Of a stretch of 64,000 nt of DNA, positions 8,371 to 17,277 are shown piece by piece. Below the pieces are notes generated by a model that ran no database searches, was not told the origin of the DNA, and was given only the letters and a program-made list of their open reading frames with translations. How positions within the stretch are numbered: the stretch's first letter is position 1; the number at the start of each line of letters is the position of its first letter. Made by a program: the position numbers and the translations under genes. Source of the stretch: Shewanella sp. KX20019 (GTDB lineage: Bacteria; Pseudomonadota; Gammaproteobacteria; Enterobacterales; Shewanellaceae); contig NZ_CP068437.1 of NCBI RefSeq assembly GCF_016757755.1, positions 1,054,001 to 1,118,000 of the forward strand, written 5' to 3'.

Positions 8371-8412
8371 AAGCGAACCCTTCAGTAGCAATATGAACGG
8401 GTTCGCTTTGTT
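8371..8412 (+). terminator. Terminator after the secreted Cys-rich protein
   Basis: Perfect 10-bp stem AAGCGAACCC / GGGTTCGCTT with an 18-base loop, followed by TGTTATT. It is placed 22 bases after the stop. Confidence 0.6.
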
Positions 8413-8466
8413 ATTAAGCCACTAAAGAGGTAGCTTTAGCCGACTTCCTATCCTGCCAACCTCGGC

Positions 8467-10839
8467 TTATAAGTTGAACTCTCCACGCAGTGTTAGTGCA
8501 AATTGTCTCGCTGCGCCTAGACTTGGCGTACGAGTAAAGTTAGTGGTGATGTACTCCTCATCAAACAAATTTTTACCTTGTAAGTAGATGCCAATATCTT
8601 GCCATTCATAACCCAGTTGCATATTGACCAAGGTTCGGCTGTCATTTTGCAAGTCAAACTCAGCATCCCCCTCTTTTAGACCTTCTCTGTAAGGATTGAC
8701 ACGGTTTGGAGAACCGCTGGCATAATTGGCATTTAAGTTGGCAAAAATACCATTGTCAGCGGTGTAGGTCGCCCCGATATTTCCGCTCCATTCAGGTGCA
8801 GTAAACTGCCTACCTGATAGATCGTTTACAATCGGTGTTGTTTCGGTTGGAATACTGATAACAAAATCGGTAAATTCACTCTTAGCTTGACCAAGTGAGG
8901 CATAGAGCGCCAATTCGTCTGAGGCTTGATAACTCAATTCAAGTTCGAAGCCTTTCACGTTTGACTGACCGGCATTGACGGTTTCAGTGTCGTAACGGTT
9001 TGGCGATAGTTGTACTGTCACTTGCTGATCTTGCCAGTCAACATAGAACAGGTTGGCGTTGGCAACAAGATCGCCATCTAACCATGTCGAACGAAATGAG
9101 AACTCATAGTTATAGGTAAACTCTGGATCATACTCGTATACATTTGCTCGGGCGGTGTTGATACCAACACCGCCTGAACGGTAGCCTTTCTGGAACGATA
9201 AGCTGGTGATCAAATCTTCTGACCAGTTATAACTTACGCCAATTTTAGGCAATATGGTGTTGAAGTCAGTCTCAATTTGAGGTGTTGTTTGTGAAGCATT
9301 ACTGGCGAGATCGGTAAACATCTTATTGATGCCTGCAATAAGCGGTGATATCGCTTCGTAAGGGGTGCCAATATAACTGGCAGGATCTGGCATCTTGTCT
9401 TTATTTAAGATGACATATTGCGCGCTATTCTGTGTTTCTTGGTTTTCTCGGTCAAAACGAATACCGGCAAAAATATCCCATTTATCGGTTACATTCCACA
9501 CACCGTCAGCGAACAATGCATAACTTGAAATCGTTTGCTGTGATGATGAAAGGGCACTGGTGTGGGCTGGATCAAGCTCAGCATATTGTCCAACAACTAA
9601 ATCGGCGATAGGTTCGCTTAAGCCATATCTTGCCTGCAATATATCACTGGTTAGTCCGAGGCGGTTTAGCTTTAAGTTATTTAAGCCATTGGTATGATCA
9701 TCGACTTCGGTTTTAAAGAAGTAGCCCCCGATAACACCGCTTAAGCTATCGTATTCAAAAGTAAGCCTTAGCTCTTGGCTAAGAGAATCTGTGGCATTTT
9801 TGTAGTAACTTACGCTACCGGTATCTTCTGGAAATGCAGCTCCTGATATCGCAAGGAAGTCGGAATCCCATTGGTAGTCAGTATCGATACCAGACCATGT
9901 AGTGTAAGAGGAGAGATTCCAAATATCACTGAGGTCATACTGCAGCTCTAGCACGACCATATCCGCGCGAGTGGCTTCGTTGCGCTCGTCATTGTTAAAG
10001 GTGTGGCGATTGCTAAAGGGATCTTCACCCTCGGCTATCTCAACGGCTGTGTTGCCGAAGGTACTATCGGCATACGTATAACCTAGCTGAGCAGAAAACT
10101 CAGGTAAAGCCGATGGTTGATAGAGTAACTTGAGTCTGTAAGTTGCGTCATCGTGAAAATCAGAGCTTTCATTGCGAGTAAGGTTTTCATTGTAGCCATC
10201 GATCTCTTTTTTTTCGCCGCTAAAACGAAATGCCAATTCATCTTCAATTAGTCCGCCGCCAATGGCTACGCCAATCTCCTTTTGGCCATTTTCACCCACC
10301 GTTAATTGGTATTTTCCCTCCCACTCTTGAGTGGGCGTTTGGGTGGTCATGATCACTGCACCTGCTAGCGCATTACGACCTTGCAGCGTGGACTGCGGGC
10401 CTCTTAACACTTCAACTTGCTTAGCATCCCAAGTTGAGAATGCACCACCATAGATCATGCGTTCTGGTAGCGGCGCGCCATCAACATATACGCTCGCTAA
10501 AAAACTGTTACCACCACCAGAGACATTGAACCCGTCGATACCACGAATACTAAAACTGCGATTTTCTGAAGTATGTGTATTGGCTGTGTTGATCATTACT
10601 TCACGGAAACTATTAATGTTTTCCTGCTCAAGCTGTTTCTCAGTCAATACCGCAACACTGGTGGTGGTTTCTTGAACACTGCGGGCTATTTTCTGCCCGG
10701 TTACCATGATCCTTTCAATGTTACTGGTATCGGCTTTATCAGCTTCTTCGGCGGAAACCGACAAGCAAGCAAACGCAGTTGGAACGATTACGCCTAAGCG
10801 TATTGCACTAGTAATAAAGTTTAATTTAGCTGAAAACAT
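8467..10839 (-). CDS. TonB-dependent outer-membrane receptor, probably for an iron chelate
   Basis: 790-residue outer-membrane transporter. Signal peptide ends near residue 30 (CLSVSAEEA). The TonB box region is IERIMVTGQK, followed by the plug domain with SIRGIDGFN and VEVLRGPQSTLQGRNALAG (residues ~140-160). The rest is a 22-strand barrel ending in LTLRGEFNL. It is divergent from a PepSY operon, with Fur-like sites in the gap, so an iron siderophore is the likely ligand; the actual substrate cannot be read from sequence. The barrel pattern (GYRSGGVGINTARANVYEYDPE) is that of receptors annotated for Fe-siderophores. Confidence 0.88.
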   Translation of the reverse strand: MFSAKLNFITSAIRLGVIVPTAFACLSVSAEEADKADTSNIERIMVTGQKIARSVQETTTSVAVLTEKQLEQENINSFREVMINTANTHTSENRSFSIRGIDGFNVSGGGNSFLASVYVDGAPLPERMIYGGAFSTWDAKQVEVLRGPQSTLQGRNALAGAVIMTTQTPTQEWEGKYQLTVGENGQKEIGVAIGGGLIEDELAFRFSGEKKEIDGYNENLTRNESSDFHDDATYRLKLLYQPSALPEFSAQLGYTYADSTFGNTAVEIAEGEDPFSNRHTFNNDERNEATRADMVVLELQYDLSDIWNLSSYTTWSGIDTDYQWDSDFLAISGAAFPEDTGSVSYYKNATDSLSQELRLTFEYDSLSGVIGGYFFKTEVDDHTNGLNNLKLNRLGLTSDILQARYGLSEPIADLVVGQYAELDPAHTSALSSSQQTISSYALFADGVWNVTDKWDIFAGIRFDRENQETQNSAQYVILNKDKMPDPASYIGTPYEAISPLIAGINKMFTDLASNASQTTPQIETDFNTILPKIGVSYNWSEDLITSLSFQKGYRSGGVGINTARANVYEYDPEFTYNYEFSFRSTWLDGDLVANANLFYVDWQDQQVTVQLSPNRYDTETVNAGQSNVKGFELELSYQASDELALYASLGQAKSEFTDFVISIPTETTPIVNDLSGRQFTAPEWSGNIGATYTADNGIFANLNANYASGSPNRVNPYREGLKEGDAEFDLQNDSRTLVNMQLGYEWQDIGIYLQGKNLFDEEYITTNFTRTPSLGAARQFALTLRGEFNL

Positions 10840-10851
10840 GTCATACGACCC

Positions 10852-10873
10852 AAATGATAATAGTTGCTATTTG
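10852..10873. promoter_or_regulatory. Fur-like site near the TonB receptor start
   Basis: AAATGATAATAGTTGCTATTTG resembles a degenerate Fur box (TGATAAT half-site intact, second half poor). It lies 13 bases upstream of the receptor start codon, where binding would block transcription. Confidence 0.45.
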
Positions 10874-10924
10874 TATTGGACGGCATGCTATCACAACCTA
10901 CTTGTAATTCGATAACGTATTTAC

Positions 10925-10957
10925 GATAATAAATACAAATCGTTATCATTTGTATTT
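10925..10957. promoter_or_regulatory. Fur-like palindrome between TonB receptor and PepSY operon
   Basis: The 10-bp inverted repeat AAATACAAAT / ATTTGTATTT flanks CGTTATC (10931-10957), preceded by GATAAT. Read on the minus strand, the middle gives TGATAACGATTTG, close to a Fur half-site pair. The centre is about 30 bases from the first gene of the operon and about 100 from the receptor. Confidence 0.5.
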
Positions 10958-10974
10958 AATTGCGGGTTGTTTAC

Positions 10975-11292
10975 ATGGTATTTCTCGGGGTATTTTTTTT
11001 ATGGGTAGGGTGCTTGATTAGCTATTTATCATCTAATAAACAGAAGCTTAAAAATAATAGCTTAGGCAAGATCCCTGCTTGGTTATTGTTTTCTGTTTGT
11101 CTAATGTTGGCCACATATTGCTTTACATACAGCTATGGATTGGTGGTCTCAATGTTAAATACGGTAATGCTAGTGATGACAATGTGGTTGTTATTGGTGA
11201 TTTTTTCATCTCATATTAATCGGCGGCTAGTACTAGTTGCAACATTAGGTATGAGTTTATTTACCAGTGTTGTTTTAATAGGAATTAAATAA
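10975..11292 (+). CDS. Small membrane protein, DUF3325-like
   Basis: About 105 residues with three hydrophobic helices (near 1-20, 35-55 and 60-100). It is the first gene of a Fur-linked operon ahead of a DUF3649-like gene and a PepSY protein, the same order in which DUF3325 occurs in other proteobacteria; the helix pattern fits. A TTG at 10960 would add five residues, but the ATG at 10975 gives a normal membrane N-terminus. Its role is unknown; association with ferric reduction at the inner membrane is inferred from the neighbours only. Confidence 0.62.
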   Translation: MVFLGVFFLWVGCLISYLSSNKQKLKNNSLGKIPAWLLFSVCLMLATYCFTYSYGLVVSMLNTVMLVMTMWLLLVIFSSHINRRLVLVATLGMSLFTSVVLIGIK

Positions 11293-11294
11293 TC

Positions 11295-11549
11295 ATGTGG
11301 CCTAAATCAATAACGGCATTTTTCGGCGGCTTAGCACTTTCTGTCAGCATTATGTTGAGTCTCTATCTGTTACTCCCCCTCGCAATCGACATCAAGTTGC
11401 TCATTGGCTTGATTGCTGGGTTCCTTATTTGGGTCGGTGCTATGGTTTATTACTATAGCTATAACAGTGCTAAAGCCAGCAGCATTGCTTGCATTAAGTT
11501 ACTGCTGCTCAGTGCCGCGGTTAACACCTTTCTTTTTTTGACGAAGTAA
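11295..11549 (+). CDS. Small membrane protein, DUF3649-like
   Basis: 84 residues with three hydrophobic segments (about 8-28, 32-52 and 63-81). It lies two bases after the preceding gene and four before the PepSY gene, so the three are one transcript. Size, hydrophobicity and position match DUF3649 proteins that accompany PepSY iron-reductase-like proteins. Not recognised by any clear motif, so the family name is tentative. Probably a partner subunit of the PepSY membrane protein. Confidence 0.62.
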   Translation: MWPKSITAFFGGLALSVSIMLSLYLLLPLAIDIKLLIGLIAGFLIWVGAMVYYYSYNSAKASSIACIKLLLLSAAVNTFLFLTK

Positions 11550-11553
11550 TCAA

Positions 11554-13167
11554 ATGAATACTCAAACGCTAAATAGCCAAACTGCAAATACGCAGCCGAA
11601 AAAGGTGATTAAAAATTTAACTGAATCACATAGTTGGATTGGGGTCATAATCTCGCCACTGTTGTTTCTTATCTTTTGGGCGGGTGCGGTGACGCTTTTT
11701 TATGAAGAGGTGAAGCAATGGGCTGTAGCGCCGCAATTTCCAGTATCGATACAGCAGCAAAAAATGCCGTTGCAACAAATAGTCGAGGCGAAACTAAAGC
11801 TGTATCCCTTTGATTATCAAGAGCATATGATGGTGCAGATGCCATCGCATTATGATCCCTATTATAAAGTTTATCTCGACCTTATTCGGGAAGAGGGCAA
11901 AGAGGATGAACATGGCGAAGTGGCTTCGCTGCTGGTTGATAGTCAATCTGGTGAAACCATCGCCAATAAAGAGGATTTTTTCTTAGGTGACTTCCTCTAT
12001 CAACTGCACTACAACCTCAACTTACCAGCGGGTACCTATATCGTTGGTATCATCAGTTTGTTTTTCTTCTTCGCCCTCATTTCGGGTATTTTTATCCATG
12101 CAAAAAAACTGTTTCGTCACTTTTTTCAGTATCGAACAGATAAGAATCGCAGAGACAAACTACTTGATTTGCACAATGTTGTTGGCGTAATGACTCTGCC
12201 ATTCACACTGATGTATGCCTTAAGTGGGTTAGTGTTTAACTTGGCCATTGTGTATCAAATTGCTTTTGTGGTTTTTATCTATCAAGGCGACCAGAACACC
12301 TTGTTTAAAGATGCTGGTTTTACTCTGTTTGATGAGCCTCGCATTGAGCAGCCATTGGATATGACAGCTGCTTATAAAATTATTGAAGAGACGAGAAAGA
12401 GAGATGACTTTGCAGTGAGTAATGTCATTTTTTATAACTACGGTGATGAGGCGGCTATTATTCAAATACGCGGCGATAATCTATCTCATTTTTCACAAAA
12501 TGATGAGTTCTTCTATCGCGTTAAAACTGGCGAGTTACTGAATAAAACCGACATTACTAACTACAACGTATTTCGCAAAGGGCGGGAGATTATTGCGACG
12601 TTGCATTTTGGCGATTTTGCTGGTGTTGATGTGCGGATTCTCTACTTCATACTGTCGTTAGCTATCTGCGCGATGATTGTTGCAGGAAACATGTTGTGGC
12701 TTGATAAACGCAGCCTGCAGCAGAATGTATCGGCTCGTAGTATCAGCTTTATAAGAGGCTTGTCGGTGGGGGGCTGTGCTGGCTTAGTCTTGGCTACAGC
12801 GGTGGCATTTTTGGCGGAAAGGATCATTCCTGCATCAATAGCCATCCGTGCAGATCTCATGGTTTATGCCTTTGTCATTAGTTTGCTGGCAACGATGCTA
12901 TTAGCTTATAGAGTCGACAATAAAAAGCGTTATATTCGGCAAGTCATTTTTGCCACCGTTGCGGTACTCATCATTACCTTAGTTGCGGATTGGTTGATGT
13001 TTAGTGAGCAAATAATACAGCTATGGCAAACCGGTTTTAGAAGTGTTGTTGGCGTTGAAGTGGGCATCTTATTGTTTATTGCCGTCGGTGTTTTTTGCAT
13101 TAAAAAACTATCAGTTCACAGCGAGGCCAACGTAGAGGAAGTAACAGTCGACCCCATTCTAGAGTAA
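11554..13167 (+). CDS. PepSY-associated membrane protein (iron-regulated, ferric reductase-like)
   Basis: 537-residue inner-membrane protein of the PepSY_TM family. The first helix is near residues 33-53 (SWIGVIISPLLFLIFWAGAVT), then a periplasmic domain, helices near 168-188 and 217-240, a second PepSY-like periplasmic section (residues ~245-340), and several helices to the C-terminus. Histidines in HSWIG, LHYNLNLP, LHNVVGV and LHFGDF sit at membrane edges and could bind haem. Such proteins are thought to reduce ferric siderophores after uptake. Third gene of a Fur-linked operon opposite a TonB receptor, which supports that. No terminator with a T-run follows. Confidence 0.82.
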   Translation: MNTQTLNSQTANTQPKKVIKNLTESHSWIGVIISPLLFLIFWAGAVTLFYEEVKQWAVAPQFPVSIQQQKMPLQQIVEAKLKLYPFDYQEHMMVQMPSHYDPYYKVYLDLIREEGKEDEHGEVASLLVDSQSGETIANKEDFFLGDFLYQLHYNLNLPAGTYIVGIISLFFFFALISGIFIHAKKLFRHFFQYRTDKNRRDKLLDLHNVVGVMTLPFTLMYALSGLVFNLAIVYQIAFVVFIYQGDQNTLFKDAGFTLFDEPRIEQPLDMTAAYKIIEETRKRDDFAVSNVIFYNYGDEAAIIQIRGDNLSHFSQNDEFFYRVKTGELLNKTDITNYNVFRKGREIIATLHFGDFAGVDVRILYFILSLAICAMIVAGNMLWLDKRSLQQNVSARSISFIRGLSVGGCAGLVLATAVAFLAERIIPASIAIRADLMVYAFVISLLATMLLAYRVDNKKRYIRQVIFATVAVLIITLVADWLMFSEQIIQLWQTGFRSVVGVEVGILLFIAVGVFCIKKLSVHSEANVEEVTVDPILE

Positions 13168-13550
13168 CCTAAGGGAGCCGCTGGTTACAGCTACTGTAAC
13201 CAGCAACAGCTAAAGCCCTCAGGTTAAGCGTCTATGGCTATAATTACGCGGCTTACAAAAGCCGCTCTGTAGCTAGCTGGTTCTAAGATGCTTTTTATCG
13301 GTTTTTTGAAATGCTTTATAGCAATTAAAGTAAATTTTATTCCACGGAATATTTTTATTTGTGTTTTTCAAAAAGTGGTGTAAATTACGCCGCCTTATCT
13401 AGTTCAACTTGTATTGATAGATAGATGTCATAGTCTGATTCTGGTGATTTAAGCCGAATTATTGTGTTGTTTATTTTGAGTACTCTACACCTCCCCAAGC
13501 CAGTCCTGGCCCAAGATCTTTAGAGCATTCCGTTTTATTAAGAGATCCAT
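13168..13550. other. Intergenic region with two stem-loops
   Basis: No reading frame was accepted. It holds a perfect 10-bp stem CTGGTTACAG-CTA-CTGTAACCAG (13181-13203) and a 7-bp stem GCGGCTT-ACAA-AAGCCGC (13248-13265), both without a T-run. They probably mark the 3' end of the PepSY operon. The rest is AT-rich and should contain the promoter of the ATP-grasp gene at 13551. Confidence 0.5.
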
Positions 13551-14588
13551 TTGAAAATTTTATTTTTGATGTACCCATGGGAAAACATCGAGCCTGAAAC
13601 CGATACTACTATTCGGTTGATCCATGAGTGCGTTGCGCGCGGCCATACTGTTGCGCTAGCGACTACCAGCAATTTAACCATGCGCGACAGTGAAGCGAGT
13701 GCGTTTTGCCGTGTGTTTAGCAAGGAACAGCCGGTACCTAACAATATCGTTTCATTTTATAAAAAAGCGCAGTTTAACACCCTGCGTTTACCGTTAGCGG
13801 GTTTTGACAGCATTATTATGCGTGCCAATCCACCGCTTGACACTATCGCACTCAATTTCCTTGATTCAGTGCGTGATGATGTTTTTATCATGAACGATAT
13901 TGATGGTCTGCGAATTGCTAACAACAAGCTGTATACCGCATCGTTTGACGATCCAACCAACCAGTTCATTCCGGTGACTCATGTGTCAAAAACACCTGAG
14001 TATTTAGAGGAGGTGCTGCGAGAGTCAAAGACCGACAAGATGATTATGAAGCCACTCGATGGCTATGGCGGCCAAGGCGTTATCTTGGTGGAGAAGGCGG
14101 CGCAAAAGAGTTTTCACTCGTTGCTCGAGTTCTACATTAACAGCGGTAAGGGCGGAAATTACGTTATTTTGCAAGAGTATGTCGAAGGTGCTGAGCAAGG
14201 TGATGTGCGTATTCTAATGCTAAATGGCGAACCCATTGGTGCCATGAAACGTATTCCGGCTTCCGGTGAAGTGCGTTCAAACATTCATGCTGGTGGCAGT
14301 GTGGTCAAGCATACGCTGACCAAGAAAGAGAAAGCCCTTTGTAAGCATATTGGCCCTAAGCTGGTGCGTGATGGCTTGTTCTTTGTCGGCATTGATGTGA
14401 TTAACGAAAAGTTGATTGAAGTTAACGTGCAAAGCCCTGGTGGCATCATGCGGATTAACAAGTTGAACAACGTTAAGTTGCAAAAGAAGGTTATTGATTT
14501 TGTTGAGAGTGTGGTTAATGCCAAAGAGGCGTTAAACATCAGAAAAACGGCGTTTAGAAAGGCTATTGACGATGCTCATATTAACTGA
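13551..14588 (+). CDS. GshB-like ATP-grasp ligase
   Basis: 345-residue carboxylate-amine ligase of the glutathione synthetase (GshB) branch of ATP-grasp enzymes. The N-terminal domain starts KILFLMYPWENIEPETDTT, like the GshB start. ATP contacts are seen at Lys167 and the glycine-rich loop PLDGYGGQG (170-177), then QEYVEGAEQGDVRI. The Mg ligands are in IEVNVQSPGG (Glu290, Asn292), matching GshB EINVTSP. The start is TTG with AAGAGA upstream; no better codon exists. It overlaps the next gene by 17 bases. Because its partner is a hydrolase/peptidase fusion, this is probably not the housekeeping glutathione enzyme but a ligase for another peptide or amide. The substrate is unknown. Confidence 0.82.
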   Translation: MKILFLMYPWENIEPETDTTIRLIHECVARGHTVALATTSNLTMRDSEASAFCRVFSKEQPVPNNIVSFYKKAQFNTLRLPLAGFDSIIMRANPPLDTIALNFLDSVRDDVFIMNDIDGLRIANNKLYTASFDDPTNQFIPVTHVSKTPEYLEEVLRESKTDKMIMKPLDGYGGQGVILVEKAAQKSFHSLLEFYINSGKGGNYVILQEYVEGAEQGDVRILMLNGEPIGAMKRIPASGEVRSNIHAGGSVVKHTLTKKEKALCKHIGPKLVRDGLFFVGIDVINEKLIEVNVQSPGGIMRINKLNNVKLQKKVIDFVESVVNAKEALNIRKTAFRKAIDDAHIN

Positions 14589-16566
14589 AAAAGAGTGTAT
14601 TGCTTTAATCAACAAAGGCGAGTGCTTTCAAGCTGAGGTCGATGGTGGCTCATTCATCGTGAAGATTGATGAGTACTCACCCGTGGTGTGCACGGCTATC
14701 CACAATGGCCACCGCCTGCGAGAGGATCTGAAAAAGAGCTTCTTACTCACTAAGCCTGAACGCTTTTATGAGGAGGACCCATACACAGATGAGCTACTGT
14801 CATCTTTTCCCATCGTAATGATTGGCAACGACTCACGCTTTGAATATGACTTAAATCGCCCCAAAGCATTGTCGACCTATTTTAAAACGGCGTGGGACAA
14901 GCAAGTTTGGCAAAAGCCGCTAACGCCAAAGCAGCGCAGCGAAAGCCATGCTAAACATCAGTCTTTTTATAATGTACTTGAGGCACTAATAACGAGGTTA
15001 GAGCAGCAGTTTAAAAACAGTATTGTGTTTGATATGCACTCCTATAACCATCAACGCATAGAGGCTGATACACCTACGTTCAATATTGGCACTAGTCAGA
15101 TTGATATTGAGCGCTGGGGGGCGACTTGTCATCACTTCGAAAAGCAGCTTAATAAGATTGAACTGCCGAACTTAGTGGTACGCGCTGCCACTGATGAGGT
15201 GTTCCAAGGCCGTGGTTACTTGATTGCGCATATTAATGCTCACTTTGACAACACCTTGGTATTGCCTGTCGAAGTCAAAAAAGTGTTTATGGATGAAACC
15301 ACGGGTGAGCTGTATCCACTGGTTTTAGAGGAGCTTAAAGCTGGGGTTAAGCAAGCTATATCGGAAACCGCAGCGTATTTTATGCGCCGCTTTGGTAAGC
15401 GGAAATCGGTGCGAAATGTTGATCTGTTGTCGTCGACGTTAGCGCCGGAGATCTTGTCGCTTGATAAGAGCTTATTTAAGTTGGCCAATAACGTCGCGAC
15501 ACTGAAATATATTAATCCGATTAATATCGCTAGCGAGCGCAAAAAGTTTTTGGCTCGTAAAGGTGCTGTTGCACCTGAGTTTAACTACAAACAGCTGAAT
15601 TTGAATCCGTACCAGTTTAGGGAGCAGCTGTATAGGTTACCGGTCGAAAACGTTATGGATGCCGATATTCAGCAGCTATATCGCCATGTGATTGATAACT
15701 TAGCGACTAAGATTGACCTACTTTGCTCTATTGGCACTGACGATTTTGTTTATAACTCGCTGAAATATTATGGCCAGCCAGATAGAGACGATATTGCCAA
15801 TGCAGAGTTCTTATTACGCGCGCCAGCGATTGTGGGCGATGATGAGCAGCCGATATTTGATGCTGACCATGCGGTTAAGTCATTTCAAAAGCAGGCTGAT
15901 GAGTGGGGGCTTAAGTGCAAAGTAGAGAAAACATCGCGCATCGTCGCCAAAGCGATGGTGAACAATGAAAAGGGCACTCTGTTAATTAATAAAGATGCCA
16001 TGTTCAGCGCTAAAGAGTTAATCGCATTTGCATACCATGAGCTTGGCGTGCATATGTTGACCACGATTAACGCTAGGCGTCAGCCGCTACGGGTACTGTC
16101 TCTTGGTTTAGTGGGTAATACCCACACCCAAGAAGGCGTGGCGATTTACAGCGAGTATTGCTCTGGAAACTTAACCTTGAATCGGTTGAAGACCCTAGCG
16201 ATGCGAGTGATAGCGGTAAATTTAATGCTGTCGCAACGTGATTTTTCAATGACGTTTCAGACACTCATGCGTGAATATGGCCAAACCACAGAGCAGGCAT
16301 TTACCTTAACCACCCGCGTCTATCGTGGTGGTGGCTTTACTAAAGACTTCCTCTATTTAAAAGGCTTTAGAGATATAGTTAATTTGAGTAAAACCATGCC
16401 ATTGGATAACTTACTGGTGGGTAAAGCGGGTTTACTCGACCTAGCCATTATCAGTGAAATGGTAGAGCGCAACATGCTTGAAAAACCAGTAGCGCTATTT
16501 GGGCTGCAACATACAGTGACGCCCGATACTGCAGTGATCGATTACCTAGTATCAGCGATTCGATAA
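14572..16566 (+). CDS. N-formylglutamate amidohydrolase-DUF1704 (QEGLA) fusion
   Basis: A 664-residue two-domain protein. Residues ~1-270 look like N-formylglutamate amidohydrolase, a zinc hydrolase: HNGH (44-47), a conserved acidic stretch after it, and FDMHSYN with His156. Residues ~300-664 are DUF1704, also named the flavohaemoglobin-modulating QEGLA family. This has the metallopeptidase motif HELGVH (His489, Glu490, His493) and QEGVAIYSEY about 30 residues later. DUF1704 is the domain of the animal tubulin tyrosine carboxypeptidase MATCAP. I prefer ATG 14572 over TTG 14566. The overlap with the ATP-grasp gene suggests coupled translation and a shared substrate, made by one and hydrolysed by the other. 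The substrate is not known. Confidence 0.82.
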   Translation: MLILTEKECIALINKGECFQAEVDGGSFIVKIDEYSPVVCTAIHNGHRLREDLKKSFLLTKPERFYEEDPYTDELLSSFPIVMIGNDSRFEYDLNRPKALSTYFKTAWDKQVWQKPLTPKQRSESHAKHQSFYNVLEALITRLEQQFKNSIVFDMHSYNHQRIEADTPTFNIGTSQIDIERWGATCHHFEKQLNKIELPNLVVRAATDEVFQGRGYLIAHINAHFDNTLVLPVEVKKVFMDETTGELYPLVLEELKAGVKQAISETAAYFMRRFGKRKSVRNVDLLSSTLAPEILSLDKSLFKLANNVATLKYINPINIASERKKFLARKGAVAPEFNYKQLNLNPYQFREQLYRLPVENVMDADIQQLYRHVIDNLATKIDLLCSIGTDDFVYNSLKYYGQPDRDDIANAEFLLRAPAIVGDDEQPIFDADHAVKSFQKQADEWGLKCKVEKTSRIVAKAMVNNEKGTLLINKDAMFSAKELIAFAYHELGVHMLTTINARRQPLRVLSLGLVGNTHTQEGVAIYSEYCSGNLTLNRLKTLAMRVIAVNLMLSQRDFSMTFQTLMREYGQTTEQAFTLTTRVYRGGGFTKDFLYLKGFRDIVNLSKTMPLDNLLVGKAGLLDLAIISEMVERNMLEKPVALFGLQHTVTPDTAVIDYLVSAIR

Positions 16567-16582
16567 TTGCCATTTTTGTATC

Positions 16583-16604
16583 GCTAGCCATTAGCATGGC
16601 TAGC
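16583..16604. terminator. Stem-loop after the DUF1704 gene
   Basis: Perfect 8-bp stem GCTAGCCA-TTAGCA-TGGCTAGC, 17 bases past the stop, without a T-run. It may end the two-gene operon. Confidence 0.45.
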
Positions 16605-16611
16605 TTGGAAA

Positions 16612-16858
16612 TGGACAGAAATGAGATAGCTTAGCAGAACAACTTGGGAATCATCCCGGCAAGGCTTCTGAGCCGGGATCTAGTGCCATTACCTAAAACA
16701 TCTACTTATAATGGAAAGCAGCCCATCCACTATGTTCCTTTGCAAGCCGCCGTGAATACCTCCATGTAGGCTCTGCTGAAAAATCCCTTTTTCAGAAGCT
16801 TGCACGTTCCACTGCAGATGGTCTGCCAGCGAGTTCAGAGTAGCGTCTAGCTCATTTC
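16612..16858. repeat. ~250-bp direct repeat, copy 1
   Basis: Begins TGGACAGAAATGAGATAGC and ends CTCATTTC just before the same start in copy 2. Inner stems: ATCCCGGC / GCCGGGAT (16653-16679) and CTGAAAAA-TCCC-TTTTTCAG (16776-16795). There is no reading frame of note and no transposase. Copy 2 is nearly identical. Confidence 0.85.
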
Positions 16859-17117
16859 TGGACAGAAATGAGATAGCTTAGTAGAACAACTTGGGAATAA
16901 TTGGGAGTAATCCCGGCAAGGCTTCTGAGCCGGGATCTAGTGCCATTACCTAAAACATCTACTTATAATGGAAAGCAGCTCATCCACTATGTTCCTTTGC
17001 AAGCCGCCGTGAATACCTCCATGTAGGCTCTGCTGAAAAATCCCTTTTTCAGAAGCTTGCACGTTCCACAGCAGATGGTCTGCCAGCGAGTTCAGAGTAG
17101 CTTCTAGCTCATTTCTG
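16859..17117. repeat. ~250-bp direct repeat, copy 2
   Basis: Tandem copy of the preceding unit with a ~13-base insertion after CAACTTGGGAA and a few substitutions. The stems are kept (ATCCCGGC / GCCGGGAT at 16910-16936). The pair directly borders the distal end of the cassette array. Confidence 0.85.
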
Positions 17118-17182
17118 GGCAGAAGGGAGTTAGTGCAAAAGCTCTGAAAATGACTTTTGGCATTAGGGAAAGTATTGCAATC

Positions 17183-17277
17183 GGATAACGCCCAATTAAT
17201 GGGCTAAAAATAGTGGGCTAAAATGGAGCGAAGCGAACAGTCCGCTGTTTTTAGTCCTATTAAATTGCTTGTTATGT
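17183..17277 (-). other. attC site of cassette A
   Basis: Integron recombination site, read on the minus strand: ACATAAC (17277-17271), an imperfectly palindromic middle with GACTAAAAACAGCGG and TTTTAGCCCA, and GGGCGTTATCC at the end. The first seven bases are the reverse complement of the cassette A start as restored after removing the IS1111 element (GTTATGT), as required for a cassette. It contains the stop codon of the gene. Confidence 0.82.

Noticed and set aside
16612..17117. Insertion sequence
   Set aside because: No transposase frame and no terminal inverted repeats at the unit borders; treated as a non-coding repeat.
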